NCBI GenBank assembly: GCA_903928325.1
Contig: CAIYQF010000489.1
Span: 1-5,343, forward strand
DNA length: 5,343 bases
Direction: 5' to 3'
Origin: an uncultured beta proteobacterium
GTDB lineage: Bacteria; Pseudomonadota; Gammaproteobacteria; Burkholderiales; Burkholderiaceae_C
Position 1 is the stretch's first letter, and every line of letters begins with the position of its first letter. The position numbers were made by a program, and so were the translations under genes. Below are positions 4,476 to 5,343 of the stretch, piece by piece. Under the pieces are notes generated by a model. The model saw only the letters and a list, made by a program, of their open reading frames with translations. It was not told the origin of the DNA and made no database searches.

Positions 4476-5343
4476 ATGCCTTCTGTTCCATTGCATCCCC
4501 GCGTCGTCGCGGTTACCCAGCGCATTCAAGAACGCAGCGCCGCAGCGCGCAGCGCCTATCTGGCGCAGGTCCACGCCATGGCACAACGCGCGCCCGGCGC
4601 CCAGCGCATGGGTTGCGCCAACGTCGCCCACGCCTTTGCCGCCATGGAACCCGCCGACAAGCGCCGCGCCAGCGCCCTGGACAAGTTCCAACCCGTGGCC
4701 GCACGCGCGCCCAACATCGGCATCGTCAACGCCTACAACGACTTGCTGTCCGCCCATGCGCCGCTACAGCACTACCCCGACCTGATCAAAGACGAAGCCC
4801 GCAAACTGGGCGCCACCGCCCAAGTGGCCGGTGGCGTGCCCGCCATGTGCGATGGCGTCACCCAAGGCACGCCCGGTATGGAACTCAGCCTGTTCTCACG
4901 CGACGCCATTGCCATGGCCACTGCCATCTCGCTCAGCCACGACGTGTTTGACTGCGCGCTCATGCTGGGCGTGTGCGACAAGATCGTGCCCGGTTTGCTG
5001 ATAGGCGCCCTGCATTTCGGCCACCTGCCCACGGTGTTTGTGCCGGCAGGCCCCATGACCTCGGGCCTGCCCAACAACGAGAAAGCCAAAGTGCGCGAGC
5101 AAGCCGCCCAGGGCTTGGTCGGGCGTGCGGAGTTGCTGCAAGCCGAGTCCGCCGCCTACCACGGCGCGGGCACCTGCACCTTTTACGGCACGGCCAACAG
5201 CAACCAAATGCTGTTGGAGGCCATGGGCCTGCACGTGCCCGGCACCGCTTTCGTCAATCCCGGCGCCGATATCCGCGCTGAACTCACTCGCGAAGCCACC
5301 CGCACCGTGCTGGGCCACAGCACAGGCGCAGCGCGCGCCGCCT
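4476..5343 (+). CDS. edd: 6-phosphogluconate dehydratase, N-terminal part (cut by window edge)
   Basis: The first 289 codons of an enzyme that is normally about 600 residues; the frame is open to the right edge. Edd dehydrates 6-phosphogluconate to 2-keto-3-deoxy-6-phosphogluconate, the first committed step of the Entner-Doudoroff pathway, in the cytoplasm. Landmarks are PNIGIVNAYNDLLSAH (79-94), GGVPAMCDGVTQGTPGMELSLF (119-140 region), the IlvD/Edd signature CDKIVPGLLIGA (167-178), AGPMTSGLPN (191-200) and YHGAGTCTFYGTANSNQ (228-244). Cys167 and Cys234 are the expected ligands of the oxygen-sensitive [4Fe-4S] cluster, by comparison with the E. coli enzyme. GTCTFYGTANSNQ favours Edd over the related IlvD. 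The ATG at 4476 places the HPRVVAVTQRI stretch at the usual position, although its Shine-Dalgarno sequence is poor and a TTG at 4434 is also in frame. The HexR-like site upstream suggests induction by sugar acids or hexoses; eda often follows, beyond the window. Confidence 0.96.
   Translation, partial: MPSVPLHPRVVAVTQRIQERSAAARSAYLAQVHAMAQRAPGAQRMGCANVAHAFAAMEPADKRRASALDKFQPVAARAPNIGIVNAYNDLLSAHAPLQHYPDLIKDEARKLGATAQVAGGVPAMCDGVTQGTPGMELSLFSRDAIAMATAISLSHDVFDCALMLGVCDKIVPGLLIGALHFGHLPTVFVPAGPMTSGLPNNEKAKVREQAAQGLVGRAELLQAESAAYHGAGTCTFYGTANSNQMLLEAMGLHVPGTAFVNPGADIRAELTREATRTVLGHSTGAARAA

Overview
The window looks like chromosomal DNA from a beta-proteobacterium, most likely Burkholderiales/Comamonadaceae (Rhodoferax- or Polaromonas-like). 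This rests on the GC-rich coding style, the character of the MsrA, PdxH and Edd proteins, and the gene arrangement; it is inference, since no rRNA or other phylogenetic marker is present.

Layout, left to right. (1) Bases 1-252, minus strand: the N-terminal part of a TetR-family repressor gene that runs off the left edge. A plausible promoter (276-305) and an 18-bp operator-like inverted repeat (258-275) lie directly upstream. (2) Bases 389-3644, plus strand: a compact five-gene block. It holds msrA (methionine sulfoxide reductase A), an ABC ATPase, its FtsX/MacB-type permease (ATGA overlap), a very small secreted Cys/His protein, and a secreted DUF3299 protein. (3) Bases 3673-4323, minus strand: pdxH, convergent with the block and separated from it by only 28 bases. 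(4) Bases 4476-5343, plus strand: the first 289 codons of edd (6-phosphogluconate dehydratase), divergent from pdxH and running off the right edge. The pdxH-edd gap contains a palindrome (4401-4415) that fits the remembered HexR binding consensus.

The most interesting part is the ABC-DUF3299 block. From memory, an ATPase and FtsX-like permease next to a DUF3299 protein is the core of zinc-starvation loci in gamma-proteobacteria (Vibrio ZrgABCDE, Pseudomonas aeruginosa PA4063-PA4066). Those loci also carry a His-rich DUF2796 periplasmic protein. None is present here; in its place is an 82-residue precursor with four Cys and four His in its predicted mature part. I infer a variant envelope metal-handling or metalloprotein-maturation system, coupled here to the oxidative repair enzyme MsrA. 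A strong terminator-like hairpin sits inside the signal-peptide codons of the DUF3299 gene and may set the ratio of upstream to downstream products.

The flanking pdxH (vitamin B6 salvage) and edd (Entner-Doudoroff pathway) are ordinary housekeeping genes. No mobile element, CRISPR array, tRNA or rRNA was seen, and no stretch over 300 bases lacks a gene.
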